Shown here in pieces: positions 1 to 9,332 of a stretch of DNA of 64,000 nucleotides; the stretch's first letter is position 1; the number at the start of each line of letters is the position of its first letter. This DNA comes from JANQPD01 sp963715655 (GTDB lineage Bacteria; Bacteroidota; Bacteroidia; Flavobacteriales; Schleiferiaceae): contig OY970262.1 of NCBI GenBank assembly GCA_963715655.1, positions 3,472,001 to 3,536,000 on the forward strand, read 5' to 3'. The translations under genes were made by a program, and so were the position numbers. The notes beneath the pieces were generated by a model, which searched no databases, had not been told where the DNA came from, and was given only the letters and a program-made list of their open reading frames with translations.

Positions 1-1
1 G

Positions 2-277
2 ATGCATGTAAAATTAACGTTGGTAGTGTTGCTTACCCTATATCATTTTAGCTGTGCACGGCAATTAAATAAATTAAAAACTTCGCCTAGCGGTATTACT
101 AGTTTTGGTTATCGCCTGTATAATGAACTCCCCACCTTATTGCTTATCGCGATAGTGATGCTGGCCGTTTGGAAAAACCTACAAGGCTTATGGCTAGGTG
201 TAGGCTTGCTTTTAGCTTTGGGTATTTTGTTTTTTGTAGCGGCTAAACTGTACAAAAAAAGCAGGGAAGTGGAGTAA
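2..277 (+). CDS. hemJ: C-terminal part of HemJ-like protoporphyrinogen IX oxidase (partial)
   Basis: Only the last 91 residues are inside the window; the reading frame is open to the left edge, so the Met at position 2 is probably internal. The fragment opens with HVKLTLVVLLTLYH, a short polar stretch, then YNELPTLLLIAIVMLAV and a final hydrophobic helix. This pattern (HVKL..YH, then NExPTLLLIAIV) fits the C-terminal half of the CopD-related HemJ (UPF0093) membrane family, which oxidises protoporphyrinogen IX to protoporphyrin IX in the inner membrane during haem synthesis. The conserved N-terminal half, with the key histidine, lies outside the window. The identification rests on motif recognition from memory; another small four-helix membrane protein is possible. 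Confidence 0.72.
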   Translation: MHVKLTLVVLLTLYHFSCARQLNKLKTSPSGITSFGYRLYNELPTLLLIAIVMLAVWKNLQGLWLGVGLLLALGILFFVAAKLYKKSREVE

Positions 278-336
278 CTATTTTGTAAACTTTACGCTAT
301 GCAACTAAAATTCTCCGTTGCGTGGTAGAGCGCTTT

Positions 337-687
337 CTAAAATATAAAATCAATAACTCCCCAAGACAAAGCGAATAATATAGAAAGCCAAAGCGATGGT
401 AAAAAACCTTTAGTGTTAAAGTCTTTGCTAAACCAATCAATTACTTCAATAATTATAGCGTTTGCAACTGTCCGTGTGATAATTCCCAATCCGATAATCC
501 AAAAAATACCTAAGGTTGCCACGTTTAATAGTAATGTAATGAGCCAACCCACTAAAAACCCCACAACGATAATGGCGAGTGAGGTAAAAAAGGCAGCCTT
601 AAAATCTTTAACATATACCCCTTTTACAAATTTGCTAGCTACTAAAAGCACTATAGGAGTAATAATTAATTGTAGTATGAGTTCCAT
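337..687 (-). CDS. Small four-helix membrane protein, phage holin superfamily IV-like (PF04020 type)
   Basis: A protein of 116 residues made almost entirely of hydrophobic segments: about 1-20, 30-52, 54-75 and 92-114, joined by short charged loops. The size, the four helices and the motifs LASxFVxGVYVKDF and WGVIDFIF fit the bacterial family annotated as mycobacterial-type four-TMS phage holin superfamily IV. Despite the name, this family is widespread in chromosomes that carry no phage and its function is unknown. It is convergent with the HemJ-like gene and there are no phage genes nearby, so a lysis role is not supported. Confidence 0.7.
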   Translation of the reverse strand: MELILQLIITPIVLLVASKFVKGVYVKDFKAAFFTSLAIIVVGFLVGWLITLLLNVATLGIFWIIGLGIITRTVANAIIIEVIDWFSKDFNTKGFLPSLWLSILFALSWGVIDFIF

Positions 688-805
688 TTGTCTGTTTTAA
701 AAGAATAAGCAGCGAACCCCAAAAAATGTTTTTTTAGGGTGTTTAAAATCTGTTAATCCAAGAGTCCTGCTAGTTTTAAAGCCTGATGCCAGTGAAGGCA
801 ATCAT

Positions 806-841
806 AAAAAAACCCAAGGCAAAAGGATGCTTTGGGTTTTT
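806..841. terminator. Rho-independent terminator-like hairpin, copy 1
   Basis: An A-rich arm AAAAAACCCAA pairs with TTGGGTTTTT across a short loop, giving a hairpin with A and T tracts on its two sides, so it could terminate in either direction. It is nearly identical to the hairpin at 921-955. Both lie on the 3' side of the minus-strand tRNA gene. Confidence 0.7.
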
Positions 842-844
842 AAT

Positions 845-890
845 ATTGTGGGTATGCCTTGGAGCACTCAAACCTGTCCAGCCCACTAAA
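845..890 (-). pseudogene. Probable decayed 3' fragment of a tRNA gene
   Basis: Read on the minus strand, the stretch contains CAGGTTTGAGTGCTC, followed after about 10 bases by CCCACAATATTA and then terminator copy 1. The intact tRNA next door has CAGGTTCGAGCCCTG, then GGGCCCACAGTATTA and terminator copy 2. The shared order suggests that the 3' half of the tRNA plus its terminator was duplicated and the copy has decayed. No complete cloverleaf can be drawn here. Confidence 0.35.
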
Positions 891-920
891 AATCCCTCAT
901 CTACTTGATTTTTGAGCATG

Positions 921-955
921 AAAAAACCCAAAACAAAAAGATGCTTTGGGTTTTT
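921..955. terminator. Terminator hairpin just downstream of the tRNA gene, copy 2
   Basis: The hairpin AAAAAACCCAAA / TTTGGGTTTTT begins 8 bases beyond the end of the minus-strand tRNA, where its terminator is expected. It is a near copy of the hairpin at 806-841. Confidence 0.75.
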
Positions 956-962
956 AATACTG

Positions 963-1036
963 TGGGCCCAGCAGGGCTCGAACCTGCGACCAAAAGATTA
1001 TGAGTCTTCTACTCTAACCAACTGAGCTATAGGCCC
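963..1036 (-). tRNA. tRNA with CAT anticodon (tRNA-Met, or Ile2 if lysidine-modified)
   Basis: The minus strand folds into a full cloverleaf of 74 nt. The acceptor stem GGGCCTA pairs with TGGGCCC with one G-U pair; the D arm is GCTC...GAGT; the anticodon stem GAAGA/TCTTT carries the loop CTCATAA; the variable loop is 5 nt; the T arm is GCAGG-TTCGAGC-CCTGC; the discriminator is A. CCA is not encoded: the discriminator is followed by CA. The anticodon CAT is shared by elongator Met, initiator Met and Ile2. The first acceptor pair is G-C and there is no initiator-type mismatch, so initiator tRNA is unlikely. Confidence 0.96.
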
Positions 1037-1096
1037 TATTTTAATTTGGGACGGCAAAAATAATAGAAATCTGTAGAACTTTTATGTTTTAAGCAT

Positions 1097-1132
1097 AAAA
1101 AAACCCACGTTAAACAAATGACGCGGGTTTTT
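1097..1132. terminator. Terminator after the T9SS protein gene
   Basis: The arms AAAAAACCCACGT and ACGCGGGTTTTT form a hairpin with one mismatch, flanked by A and T tracts. It lies about 20 bases beyond the stop codon of the minus-strand gene at 1151-6109, and so separates that gene from the tRNA. Confidence 0.8.
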
Positions 1133-1150
1133 CTTTATAAATTTAAGCGG

Positions 1151-4100
1151 TTATTTTTCAATAACAATTCTTCTATTCATTAGTACACCTTCACCTTTTA
1201 CGCTAATCATATATAAGCCGGCTGCTTCTCCGGTTACATCTATTAGGTGATTCTGTTTTGGCTCTAAATTGGTAGCACGGTAAATTACACGTCCTGATAA
1301 ATCTAAAATTTCAACATCAAATCGTTTCTTGCTATTTCCTACACTTAAGTTAAACACACCTTTTGATGGGTTTGGAAATAAGGTAAGTACGGTACTAAAC
1401 GCATTTTCTTCTAAGCTTACGCCTTGCACTATCACTGTGTTACAAATACTATCTACTGAGCCACATGTACCTGTAATAACTAAGCACACAGTATAACTAG
1501 AATCTTTAGCATAGGTGGCAGAAGCATTTACACCTGTTCCTGTTTGTCCGTTGCCAAAATCCCAAGCGTATGCTGTGGCACCCACACTTGTACTGGCGTC
1601 AAAATCAACCTTAGCACTTGTTAAAGTGGCAGTAGTTTGATTGCTGGTAAACGCGGCTGTAATAGTTGGAGCAACGTCCGTTGTAAAAGCAAACGGTCCT
1701 GACCAAGTACTACTGTCTGGTGCAGCACAAACGCTGCGTACGTAAAATTCGTAAGCAGTGGAAGGAGTTAAACTCGTAATGGCAAATGGAGCTGTAGCAT
1801 TTGCGGTTCTGATTCCAGCGCCTAAAGTAAATCCGGCAGGGCCGTATTCTACAATGGAGCTAAGGGAAGAAGCATTGCTTACCCAAGTTACACTAGCGGC
1901 ATCACACGCTACGGAAACAGTATCAAGATTTGCCGGGGCAACACATGCTGAACTTTCATATATCTCAATATTATCTACTGCCCAATACCAAGCCCAAGAA
2001 CCTCCGTCATGATACCTAAACCTTACTTTCATATTACTACTCGTAAAGGCCGAAATATCAATTGAATCATGCGCTGGTAAACCCCAAGCTCCTTGCGTTG
2101 AATTATAGCTAACAACCGTATTCCAAGAAGTTCCATTAAACACATCTACGGCCACAGAATCATTTCCAATATTTCTATAATAATGATCAAACTCTAAAAT
2201 TACTGGCGCAGTTGCTACGGAAGCATCAATAGTTACCGACTCAATAATTTCATTATCTAATAAGGCCGCAGAACCAGCACCATCATCGTCAAGAAGAGCA
2301 AAGCCTGGTTGACCATCAACGGTTTGACTTCCCGTAAAATCTACGTAGTTCGATACCCAAGTCCAAGTATCTGGGGTAGCTCCTCCATCAATAGCGGTGA
2401 AACAGCCCAAAGAGTTCGTAAATGTCTCTAAATAAGGTAACGTTGTAGGCAAGCATGGTGTACTAAAGCAAATAGGACCTGCAGTATCAGAAATACCATT
2501 TATACAGGTTTCTACTAAATATACACAATATGCTGTTGCGTTTGTAAGGTTTGTAAAACTGTAACTTCCACTTGTAGCTACTGTGGTAACCACCCCCGCA
2601 GAGGCAGGTTGGCTACCAGACGTTAAAATAATATCCCAAGAAGAAGCTGAAGCAGCACCATTTGTCCAATATACAGATGCAGAAGTTGTGGTAACACCCG
2701 CAATAGAATCTAAAGTAGGAGTAGCACATGCTCTTGGAGTGCGCACTTCAAAGTTATCTACTGAAAAATAGTTATCGGCACCAGCACCAACTTTTGATGT
2801 ACCATAAATACCAAAACGCACATAGCCCGAGTAACCAGTTAGGGGCACTATAATATGCTCACCAGCAACATTGATTGTATCTCCTGCGGTAGCTGTCCAA
2901 ATAACATTGGTATTACTCCATGTAGCACCGTTATCAGTAGAAATTACAATCGAAAGAGAATCGTCAGCATCGAAATAACCCTGAGCAGAGCCACTGAAGG
3001 TCATTACTGCAGCGTCAAATTCCACTTGTAAGTTAGTACTAGTTGGATTAAGATATATTGAAGGACTAATATTCCATTCAAACTGATTTGTTGTCCAAAT
3101 ATTGGCTCGCGTTGCACTAGTGCTGTTTAATGTTCCATCGCCTAAAGGCCCTGGCCCCCAAGATGAAAAAGCACTTGTAAAAGTGGTGTTAGATGTTAGC
3201 AATCCTTTCGCTTCAATCCATCCAAAAGGCTGTCCTCCGGCATTAAAATCTTGCAAATAATTAGTATTGAAAGGAGTTACAAAACTAATAGGACCAGCCC
3301 AAGTACTTGTATCAGTAGCACTACAGCTATCTCGTACGTAAAATTCATATTCAGTTCCTGAACTTAAACCAGATAGTAAAACAGTATCGTTTGTAACTTG
3401 AAGATGATTACCTGTTCCTAATGTAAAACCACTTGCTCCAAATTCTACATTAAAATTAGTAGCTACACCGGGTGTAAAATATATACTTGCTGAATTAATT
3501 GTTAAACTAGTTGGATCAACTCCAAGATTTGTAGGTGCCGGACATGTAGGAGGTGTACAAAAATTAAATGGGCCCGCCCAAGAACTTAGTCCGTTTGCTC
3601 CACAATCTCGCTGCACGTAATAATCATAGCAAGTATTTTGAGTTAAACTCATTGCTGTGTAAGGATTAGATGTAACAGCCGTAACAGTGCCGGAACCTTG
3701 AATAAAACCTGCTGGGCCAATTTCTATATTCCAAGCAGTAGCATTAGGGTTTGTCCATCCTAAATCAGCTTGAAAAGCCGAAATATTAGAAGCTGTTAAA
3801 AGACTTGGTGCTGGACATGGAGGCAATGCTTCAACCAACACACTATCTATGTAAATACCGGAGCCACCAACTGTACCTTGAGGAAGTACCCACGCAATGT
3901 AAATATCACTGTTAAATAAAGACATGTCAACCGTTTCCCTTTGGTACGTTGTAGAATTATATGTTCTAAGAGGAATGATGGTATCTTGAAAATCAGCAGG
4001 ATTTACGCCAGTGGTAGAAACCAAAACCATAAATTCACTAGGAGAAAACGAACTTGCCGCACGATAATAATAAGCAAGCTGCTCATTTCCTGTGAAGCTC

Positions 4101-6109
4101 AGCGCTGGGCTTATCATCCAGTCATTATTATTAGGCGTAAAACCAGCACCAATGTACGCTGTCTGATCACCGTTTAATGTATTGAATGTTCTATCTAAAT
4201 CCCAAGTTCTACCATCATTATTCACATCCAAAACAGTCCAGCAATTTTCCGTTACGGAAGTACTGTTAAATGTTTCTGTAAAAGGAACAGAAAGTGCATT
4301 ACATAAGGTTGTAATAATTGCAGGGCCCGTTGGAAGGCTAAGCCCGTTGCCTGAACCACTACAATCACTTATAACATAGAAATCATATGTAGTATTGGGC
4401 ATTAATCCGCCAATGCCAGCAAAGGTATCAGTAACTGCAACAGTTGTTCCTGTATTAAGCGCGAAGCCGGAGGGTCCATATTCAACGTTATAAGCTGTTG
4501 CAATGGAATCCCAACGCACCACGATGCTATCTCGACTAACAAAAGCTCCTGAAATTAGAAGAGGCTCGGTACAAGTTGGAGCTTCGTCTAAACGCACTTG
4601 ATCTATTGCCATGTCTCCTGTGAAGCTGGTACCTTTTACGCCAAGAAATCTAAATTGTATAGTGTCTGAAGCTAGAGTTAAATTTGAAATATTTACAAAT
4701 CCTTTTATAAATGGAGCTGCACTACTAGACTGTTGTTGTCCCGAAATATTAAAGATATTGTTCTGCCATCCGGTACCATCATTTATTTCTACATATAAAG
4801 TTCCCATTGTAGCTCCATATAAATGGTAATAAAAACTCAAGAAGGGTGTAGTTAAACTACTAATATTAATAAACGGAGAAGTTAAGTAAACTGAATCTCC
4901 AGTTGAGCCAGATGATGTTTCAGTAAAAACATAATTACCGCCAACGTTAAAATCATCAGAGGGCCCAGTAGAACCTGAACCTGTGCTACCCGATCGAGTT
5001 CCCCAAAAGAATCCACTATTTGCTGAACGAGACCAACAGTTACCAAGCGCATCTCCAGCATTAGTGGATCCTGTACCTGAAACCCAACCTGAACCGTCAA
5101 AATTTTCTACAAACGGAGCGTTTAAGGGCACACAATTGGTTGTAAATGCAAAAGGACCAGCCCAACCACTTTGTGAGCCACCACCACAGTCTAACCTCAC
5201 ATATATTTCATAAGTTGTGGCCGCAGCCAACGAATTGATATTCGCAAATGTATCTGTTACTGTTATAAAATTGCTAGAATTAGTTCCTTGAGTAAAGCCG
5301 ACAGGTCCAAATTCAACTTCAAATGGACCCGCTGATGTACCGCTGAAAAAATTGAATTGAACAGAATCTGTACCAATAAAACTAAAAGTTCCTCCTGCGG
5401 GAGCAACGCAACTAGGTGGTAAAAATGAAAATACGCGACCTGTTACTACAGAGTCAATCTGATTAAACTCTGTAAGTTTAGAAACTACGGGTGTTGCAGA
5501 TGTATCATAAACCGATAAAAATGATCCAACCCCAGAAAGACCAATTGATGCAGAAGGACTATTAATCGATGCTGGACTTACTAAATCATAGTGAAACTCC
5601 ACTTCATTAGTAGTTTCATAAAGTTTTATTTGAAAGCTTACCACTGCAACGGTAGCCTGCCAATTCCAACTCCAATCTCTATATTCGATGGTAAACACCC
5701 TGTTCGGTGATGTACCAGATGTTTCATACAAAGCGCGGGTGGTAGTAACATTTCCTCCGTCCAAGTCATCCCAAAGGGGAGCGATAAGTGGACGAATGGA
5801 GTTTGGCCCTCCGCTCAAATTATTTCCTAAATTAGAGCCTGCTCCGGCATTGAATGATAAGAATCCATTAGAGGAAGCAACTGCAGTTGTATAAGGTGCA
5901 CCTTCAAATTCAAAAGTAAAACCTAATGGCATGGATACAACCTCATCATCCCCTTCTAAAACCGTTAAGCGTGTTGCACCAGTTCCTAATGGTGTAAATG
6001 CCGATGTTGAAACAGAAAAGCTATAATCTCCTGCTTGACCAAAAGAATTAAACGTGCAAAAAAGCAAGCATGTGATTAAACTAAGTTTGAGTAATTTCTT
6101 GAAAATCAT
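1151..6109 (-). CDS. Large secreted multi-domain protein with FN3-like repeats, PKD domain and T9SS type A sorting domain
   Basis: 1652 residues with a signal peptide ending near FNSFGQ (residue 25). After an N-terminal beta-rich domain (to about 230), two kinds of module alternate. FN3-like units of about 90 residues each carry the framework YxxYVRxxC...WAGPFxFTT (near 235-325, 515-600, 770-945, 1135-1220 and 1400-1490). Larger units of about 170 residues start with PFxExF and contain DxVxV-type strands, matching the choice-of-anchor J/MAM-like class. A PKD domain (AYAWDFGNGQTGTG) lies near 1490-1575. The C-terminus (LFPNPSKGVFNLSV ... GLYMISVKG) is a type A T9SS sorting domain, which directs export across the outer membrane and anchoring or release at the surface. 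No catalytic motif is visible; an adhesin or matrix role is inferred. The gene is monocistronic with its own terminator. Confidence 0.88.
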   Translation of the reverse strand: MIFKKLLKLSLITCLLFCTFNSFGQAGDYSFSVSTSAFTPLGTGATRLTVLEGDDEVVSMPLGFTFEFEGAPYTTAVASSNGFLSFNAGAGSNLGNNLSGGPNSIRPLIAPLWDDLDGGNVTTTRALYETSGTSPNRVFTIEYRDWSWNWQATVAVVSFQIKLYETTNEVEFHYDLVSPASINSPSASIGLSGVGSFLSVYDTSATPVVSKLTEFNQIDSVVTGRVFSFLPPSCVAPAGGTFSFIGTDSVQFNFFSGTSAGPFEVEFGPVGFTQGTNSSNFITVTDTFANINSLAAATTYEIYVRLDCGGGSQSGWAGPFAFTTNCVPLNAPFVENFDGSGWVSGTGSTNAGDALGNCWSRSANSGFFWGTRSGSTGSGSTGPSDDFNVGGNYVFTETSSGSTGDSVYLTSPFINISSLTTPFLSFYYHLYGATMGTLYVEINDGTGWQNNIFNISGQQQSSSAAPFIKGFVNISNLTLASDTIQFRFLGVKGTSFTGDMAIDQVRLDEAPTCTEPLLISGAFVSRDSIVVRWDSIATAYNVEYGPSGFALNTGTTVAVTDTFAGIGGLMPNTTYDFYVISDCSGSGNGLSLPTGPAIITTLCNALSVPFTETFNSTSVTENCWTVLDVNNDGRTWDLDRTFNTLNGDQTAYIGAGFTPNNNDWMISPALSFTGNEQLAYYYRAASSFSPSEFMVLVSTTGVNPADFQDTIIPLRTYNSTTYQRETVDMSLFNSDIYIAWVLPQGTVGGSGIYIDSVLVEALPPCPAPSLLTASNISAFQADLGWTNPNATAWNIEIGPAGFIQGSGTVTAVTSNPYTAMSLTQNTCYDYYVQRDCGANGLSSWAGPFNFCTPPTCPAPTNLGVDPTSLTINSASIYFTPGVATNFNVEFGASGFTLGTGNHLQVTNDTVLLSGLSSGTEYEFYVRDSCSATDTSTWAGPISFVTPFNTNYLQDFNAGGQPFGWIEAKGLLTSNTTFTSAFSSWGPGPLGDGTLNSTSATRANIWTTNQFEWNISPSIYLNPTSTNLQVEFDAAVMTFSGSAQGYFDADDSLSIVISTDNGATWSNTNVIWTATAGDTINVAGEHIIVPLTGYSGYVRFGIYGTSKVGAGADNYFSVDNFEVRTPRACATPTLDSIAGVTTTSASVYWTNGAASASSWDIILTSGSQPASAGVVTTVATSGSYSFTNLTNATAYCVYLVETCINGISDTAGPICFSTPCLPTTLPYLETFTNSLGCFTAIDGGATPDTWTWVSNYVDFTGSQTVDGQPGFALLDDDGAGSAALLDNEIIESVTIDASVATAPVILEFDHYYRNIGNDSVAVDVFNGTSWNTVVSYNSTQGAWGLPAHDSIDISAFTSSNMKVRFRYHDGGSWAWYWAVDNIEIYESSACVAPANLDTVSVACDAASVTWVSNASSLSSIVEYGPAGFTLGAGIRTANATAPFAITSLTPSTAYEFYVRSVCAAPDSSTWSGPFAFTTDVAPTITAAFTSNQTTATLTSAKVDFDASTSVGATAYAWDFGNGQTGTGVNASATYAKDSSYTVCLVITGTCGSVDSICNTVIVQGVSLEENAFSTVLTLFPNPSKGVFNLSVGNSKKRFDVEILDLSGRVIYRATNLEPKQNHLIDVTGEAAGLYMISVKGEGVLMNRRIVIEK

Positions 6110-6242
6110 ACTATGTAAAATAGGTTTATAAAAACTGCAAAGTAGTTTTTTTTAACTAAAAACTGCAGAGCTTTAGCCTCAATTTAGTTATTAAACATTC
6201 TCAATTATTAAAGTGTACGATTACATACTTTAAATTTGCCTT

Positions 6243-6863
6243 ATGATTAACACCCTTATTTTTGATTTTGGAGCAGTTCTACTTCCTATTGATGAGCATA
6301 AAACTCATTTGGCTTTTAAAGAGCTAGGTGCTAAGTATGAGCTATTTGAGCAAGATGAAATTTTTCATCAATTGGAAAATGGAACATTAGAAAAAAACGC
6401 TTTTTTGGAAAAAATTCAACCGTTTTTTTTTCGTAAAATGTTTAAGCCAGATTTAGTTAGCGCATGGAATGCTATGCTTATATCACCCATAGAAGATGAA
6501 ATTATTGAGTTTTTAAATACTTTAAAATCAGATTATAAATTGATTTTGCTTAGCAATACCAACGTGCTGCATATTGAGCGCATTAAAAAAATAAGCGGGC
6601 CGTTTAAATATACTCAGTTTACCAAGCATTTTAGAGCTATTTATTACAGCAATGAAATAGGTATGCGTAAGCCCGATGAAGAAATTTTTAAGCGCGTGGT
6701 GGAAGAACAAAACTTAAAGCCAGAAAATTGTTTTTATATAGATGATAAGGCAGAAAACATTGAAGCTGGAGCACAACTCGGATTTAAAACATGGCACTTT
6801 AATCCTAAAGAAAATAATATCATTCGCGATTTTGACAGAGTTCTATCAGCACTCCGTGACTAG
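6243..6863 (+). CDS. HAD-superfamily hydrolase, YihX-like sugar-phosphatase clade
   Basis: 206 residues with HAD motif 1 as IFDFGAVLLPID (nucleophile Asp9), motif 2 as LILLSNTN, a lysine in GMRKPDEEIF and motif 3 as FYIDDKAENIEAG. The D-F-G form of motif 1, in place of DxD, is typical of the YihX/epoxide-hydrolase-N-terminal group, in which the G position is not aspartate. The likely role is a small cytosolic phosphatase acting on sugar phosphates. The -7-like element TAAATTTG ends only 4 bases before the ATG, so the mRNA would be leaderless or nearly so. The 3' end overlaps the convergent epimerase gene by 44 bp. Confidence 0.85.
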   Translation: MINTLIFDFGAVLLPIDEHKTHLAFKELGAKYELFEQDEIFHQLENGTLEKNAFLEKIQPFFFRKMFKPDLVSAWNAMLISPIEDEIIEFLNTLKSDYKLILLSNTNVLHIERIKKISGPFKYTQFTKHFRAIYYSNEIGMRKPDEEIFKRVVEEQNLKPENCFYIDDKAENIEAGAQLGFKTWHFNPKENNIIRDFDRVLSALRD

Positions 6864-7233
6864 ATTTAGGGTGTAAAAAAGCGACCCATTTATTGTCAGC
6901 TCCTTTTTTTGGCTCGGCATTTAGCAACTGAAAACCGGCTTCTGATAAGCGTTTCATTTCAGCTTTTATATTTATAACTGCGAAGGCAATGTGATGAATT
7001 CCTTCTCCTTTTTTTGCAATAAACTTTGAAATAGGGCTTTCAGGATTTGTTCCTTCTAACAGCTCAATTTTATTTGGCCCGCTCATAAAGAAGGATGTGT
7101 TTACGCCTTCGCTTTCTACAACCTCTTGTTTATACGCAGGTGCTCCAAAAAGTGCTTCGTAGGTTTTGTTGGCCTCTGCTAAACTTTTTACGGCTATACC
7201 AATGTGTTCTATTTTTGTTAATCCGTGTTCCAT
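6820..7233 (-). CDS. mce: Methylmalonyl-CoA epimerase
   Basis: 137 residues, the usual length for this vicinal-oxygen-chelate enzyme, which interconverts (R)- and (S)-methylmalonyl-CoA between the mutase and carboxylase steps of propionate metabolism. The start IEHIGIAVKSL carries the first metal-ligand histidine (His10); GEGIHHIAFAV carries the second; HGVLIELCQ near the end supplies the metal-binding and catalytic glutamate. IELLEGTNPESPI and KFIAKKGEGIHH are family signatures. The gene lies 6 bp downstream of the ABC exporter stop codon on the same strand, so co-transcription is possible although the functions are unrelated. Confidence 0.93.
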   Translation of the reverse strand: MEHGLTKIEHIGIAVKSLAEANKTYEALFGAPAYKQEVVESEGVNTSFFMSGPNKIELLEGTNPESPISKFIAKKGEGIHHIAFAVINIKAEMKRLSEAGFQLLNAEPKKGADNKWVAFLHPKSSHGVLIELCQNRE

Positions 7234-7239
7234 AATTTC

Positions 7240-9087
7240 TTAAAAACTCTGTAAGTCAACCAGTTTTTTATAAATACCTTTTTTGGCCAATAACTCCTCA
7301 TGGGTGCCCTGTTCAGCAATTTCACCTGCATCCATCACCACAATCAAATCAGCATTTTGTATAGTACTTAACCTATGCGCCACCACCAAAGAAGTTCTGT
7401 TTTTCATAAGCTTAGCCAAGGCATCTTGCACTAACTTTTCACTCTCGGTATCCAATGCCGAAGTTGCTTCATCTAACAATAAAATAGGCGGATTTTTAAG
7501 TACTGCCCGAGCTATACTCAAACGTTGTTTTTGTCCGCCACTAAGCTTACCCCCACCATCACCAATATTGGCATCATAGCCGCCCTGCATTTTTACAATA
7601 AATTCATCTGCATTAGCAATTTTTGCTGCTTCAATTACCTCCTCTCTGGTAGCATCAGGTTTACCTAAGGCAATATTGTAATGTATGGTTTCATTAAAAA
7701 GCAAACTCTCTTGCGTAACCATGCCCATTTGCGCACGCAATGTTTTTAGTTTTATGTTTTTAGCATCTACACCATCAATTAAAAGTTTTCCCATAAGGGG
7801 ATCATAAAACCTTGGCACTAGATTAGTAAGTGTGCTTTTTCCGCTACCGCTTTGCCCAACTAGCGCTACTGTTTTTCCTTTAGGTACAGATAAATTTATA
7901 TTTTTGAGTACGGCAACCGCTTCTTTTTCACCTTTAGCCGCAGCGTAAGAAAAAGACAAATTTTTGAAAGTAATCCCAGTTTTGAATTCTGTGAAAGTGG
8001 TGTCTTCTTGGCTAGCAATAGGGTCTTGAATAGGGTTTTTAGCATCTAACACTTCCAGCACGCGCTCGGCACTGGCATTACCTCTTTGAATAAATGTGTT
8101 GGCTCTACTCAAACCTTTTGCAGGAGCTAAAATTTGATAGAAAAACAAAATATATGCGATAAACGCTTCGGCTGTAAAGTCGTTGTCCTGTAAAACCAAA
8201 CGCCCGCCATACCATATAATAATACTCATTACAGCTACCCCCATTGTTTCGCTAAGCGGAGAAGCCAAATCACTTTTACGCATCACCTTATTCATCAATC
8301 GGAAATAACTGTCCACCAAATCAGCAAACAATCCTTTTTTTAGGGATTCTGCATTAAATGCCTTGATAACTTTTAGGCCGGTTACGCTTTCTTCCGTTTG
8401 GCTCATAAGCTGCCCCATGCGTGCTTGAGCTTTACTATTGTTGAGTTTTAAACTTTTGCCAATGCGTGTAACTATAATGGTAACTACGGGCAGTAAAATA
8501 AACACAAAAAGGGTTAACTGAGGACTCATAAACAGCAATATAGCCAACGATGTAAGCACCATCAACGGATTTTTAAACAGCAAATCCACGGTCATAATTA
8601 TGGCCCATTCTATTTCCTTCAAATCGGTAGTCATGCGGGAAATTATGTCACCTTTGCGCTGCTCATTGAAATAAGCTAAGGGCAGTTCCAAAATCTTATT
8701 GTGCATTTCTAGCCGCAAGTCTTTGGTAATACCATTGCGTAACGGGGTAATGGTGTAGGATGCTAAGTATGAAAACAGGTTTTTAAGGAAAAACGCAATC
8801 ATTACAACGATGCATACAAAAAGTAGGGCATCTGATTGGCCAAGTGTTTCTAGGCGCACACCAATTTCATAGTAGAGTAGGTCTTTTGCAAAACCCACCA
8901 TGTTACCATCATAGGTTGGTGATACGGTAACGGCCTCCGTTTGCCCAAAAATTAAACCTAAAACAGGAATAACCAAAGAGATACTTATGAGCGAAAATAG
9001 TATGGCTAATACGTTGAAAAAAATGTGTAACGCAATGCTGCTGCGATAGGGACGAGCATATTTAAAAATACGCCAAAATGCTTTCAT
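7240..9087 (-). CDS. ABC transporter, fused permease/ATPase (MsbA-like exporter)
   Basis: 615 residues: a six-helix type I ABC exporter domain (about 15-345), then a nucleotide-binding domain. Walker A is GQSGSGKST at about 410, the signature is LSGGQKQRLS at about 514, Walker B is ILLLDEATSALD at about 531, and the H-loop is VVAHRLST. The protein is a half-transporter expected to work as a homodimer in the inner membrane. Close relatives in Bacteroidetes are annotated as MsbA-type lipid A or lipid flippases, but the substrate cannot be read from the sequence. The start codon is placed by the MKAFWRIFKYARPYR amphipathic leader typical of the family. Confidence 0.93.
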   Translation of the reverse strand: MKAFWRIFKYARPYRSSIALHIFFNVLAILFSLISISLVIPVLGLIFGQTEAVTVSPTYDGNMVGFAKDLLYYEIGVRLETLGQSDALLFVCIVVMIAFFLKNLFSYLASYTITPLRNGITKDLRLEMHNKILELPLAYFNEQRKGDIISRMTTDLKEIEWAIIMTVDLLFKNPLMVLTSLAILLFMSPQLTLFVFILLPVVTIIVTRIGKSLKLNNSKAQARMGQLMSQTEESVTGLKVIKAFNAESLKKGLFADLVDSYFRLMNKVMRKSDLASPLSETMGVAVMSIIIWYGGRLVLQDNDFTAEAFIAYILFFYQILAPAKGLSRANTFIQRGNASAERVLEVLDAKNPIQDPIASQEDTTFTEFKTGITFKNLSFSYAAAKGEKEAVAVLKNINLSVPKGKTVALVGQSGSGKSTLTNLVPRFYDPLMGKLLIDGVDAKNIKLKTLRAQMGMVTQESLLFNETIHYNIALGKPDATREEVIEAAKIANADEFIVKMQGGYDANIGDGGGKLSGGQKQRLSIARAVLKNPPILLLDEATSALDTESEKLVQDALAKLMKNRTSLVVAHRLSTIQNADLIVVMDAGEIAEQGTHEELLAKKGIYKKLVDLQSF

Positions 9088-9332
9088 GCCGCAAAGGTAT
9101 CTATAAGTGTGTAATTGTATTTAGAGTATTGGTACATAGAAGGGCAATTATATAGGCGGGGGGTTGTTTGATGTAATTTTAGGTGTTTATTTTTTTACCA
9201 CATAGACACATAGAAAGGGCAAGAGAGGAACTACGTGAGTGGGGGTTTGTAATACTTGGTGCGTTTCTAGGTGCTTGAAAATTAGTCGAAAGTTTTTTTA
9301 CTAAATAGATTAGGCAAAAGAAGGAAAAAACC

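Noticed and set aside
337..687. Prophage remnant suggested by the holin-like name
   Set aside because: The family is common outside phages and no other phage gene is nearby.
6208..6232. AAGTGTA...CATACTT upstream of the HAD gene
   Set aside because: The right arm is shifted by one base and differs from TACACTT; the gene is unrelated to the locus.
9095..9125. AAGTGTG...GTATTTA upstream of the ABC exporter
   Set aside because: Only one half resembles the maltodextrin operator; the second arm does not match.
9200..9225. ACCACATAGACACATAGAAA stretch as a possible regulatory repeat
   Set aside because: A single copy in the window; it looks like a generic dispersed Bacteroidetes intergenic phrase, and I cannot support a function.
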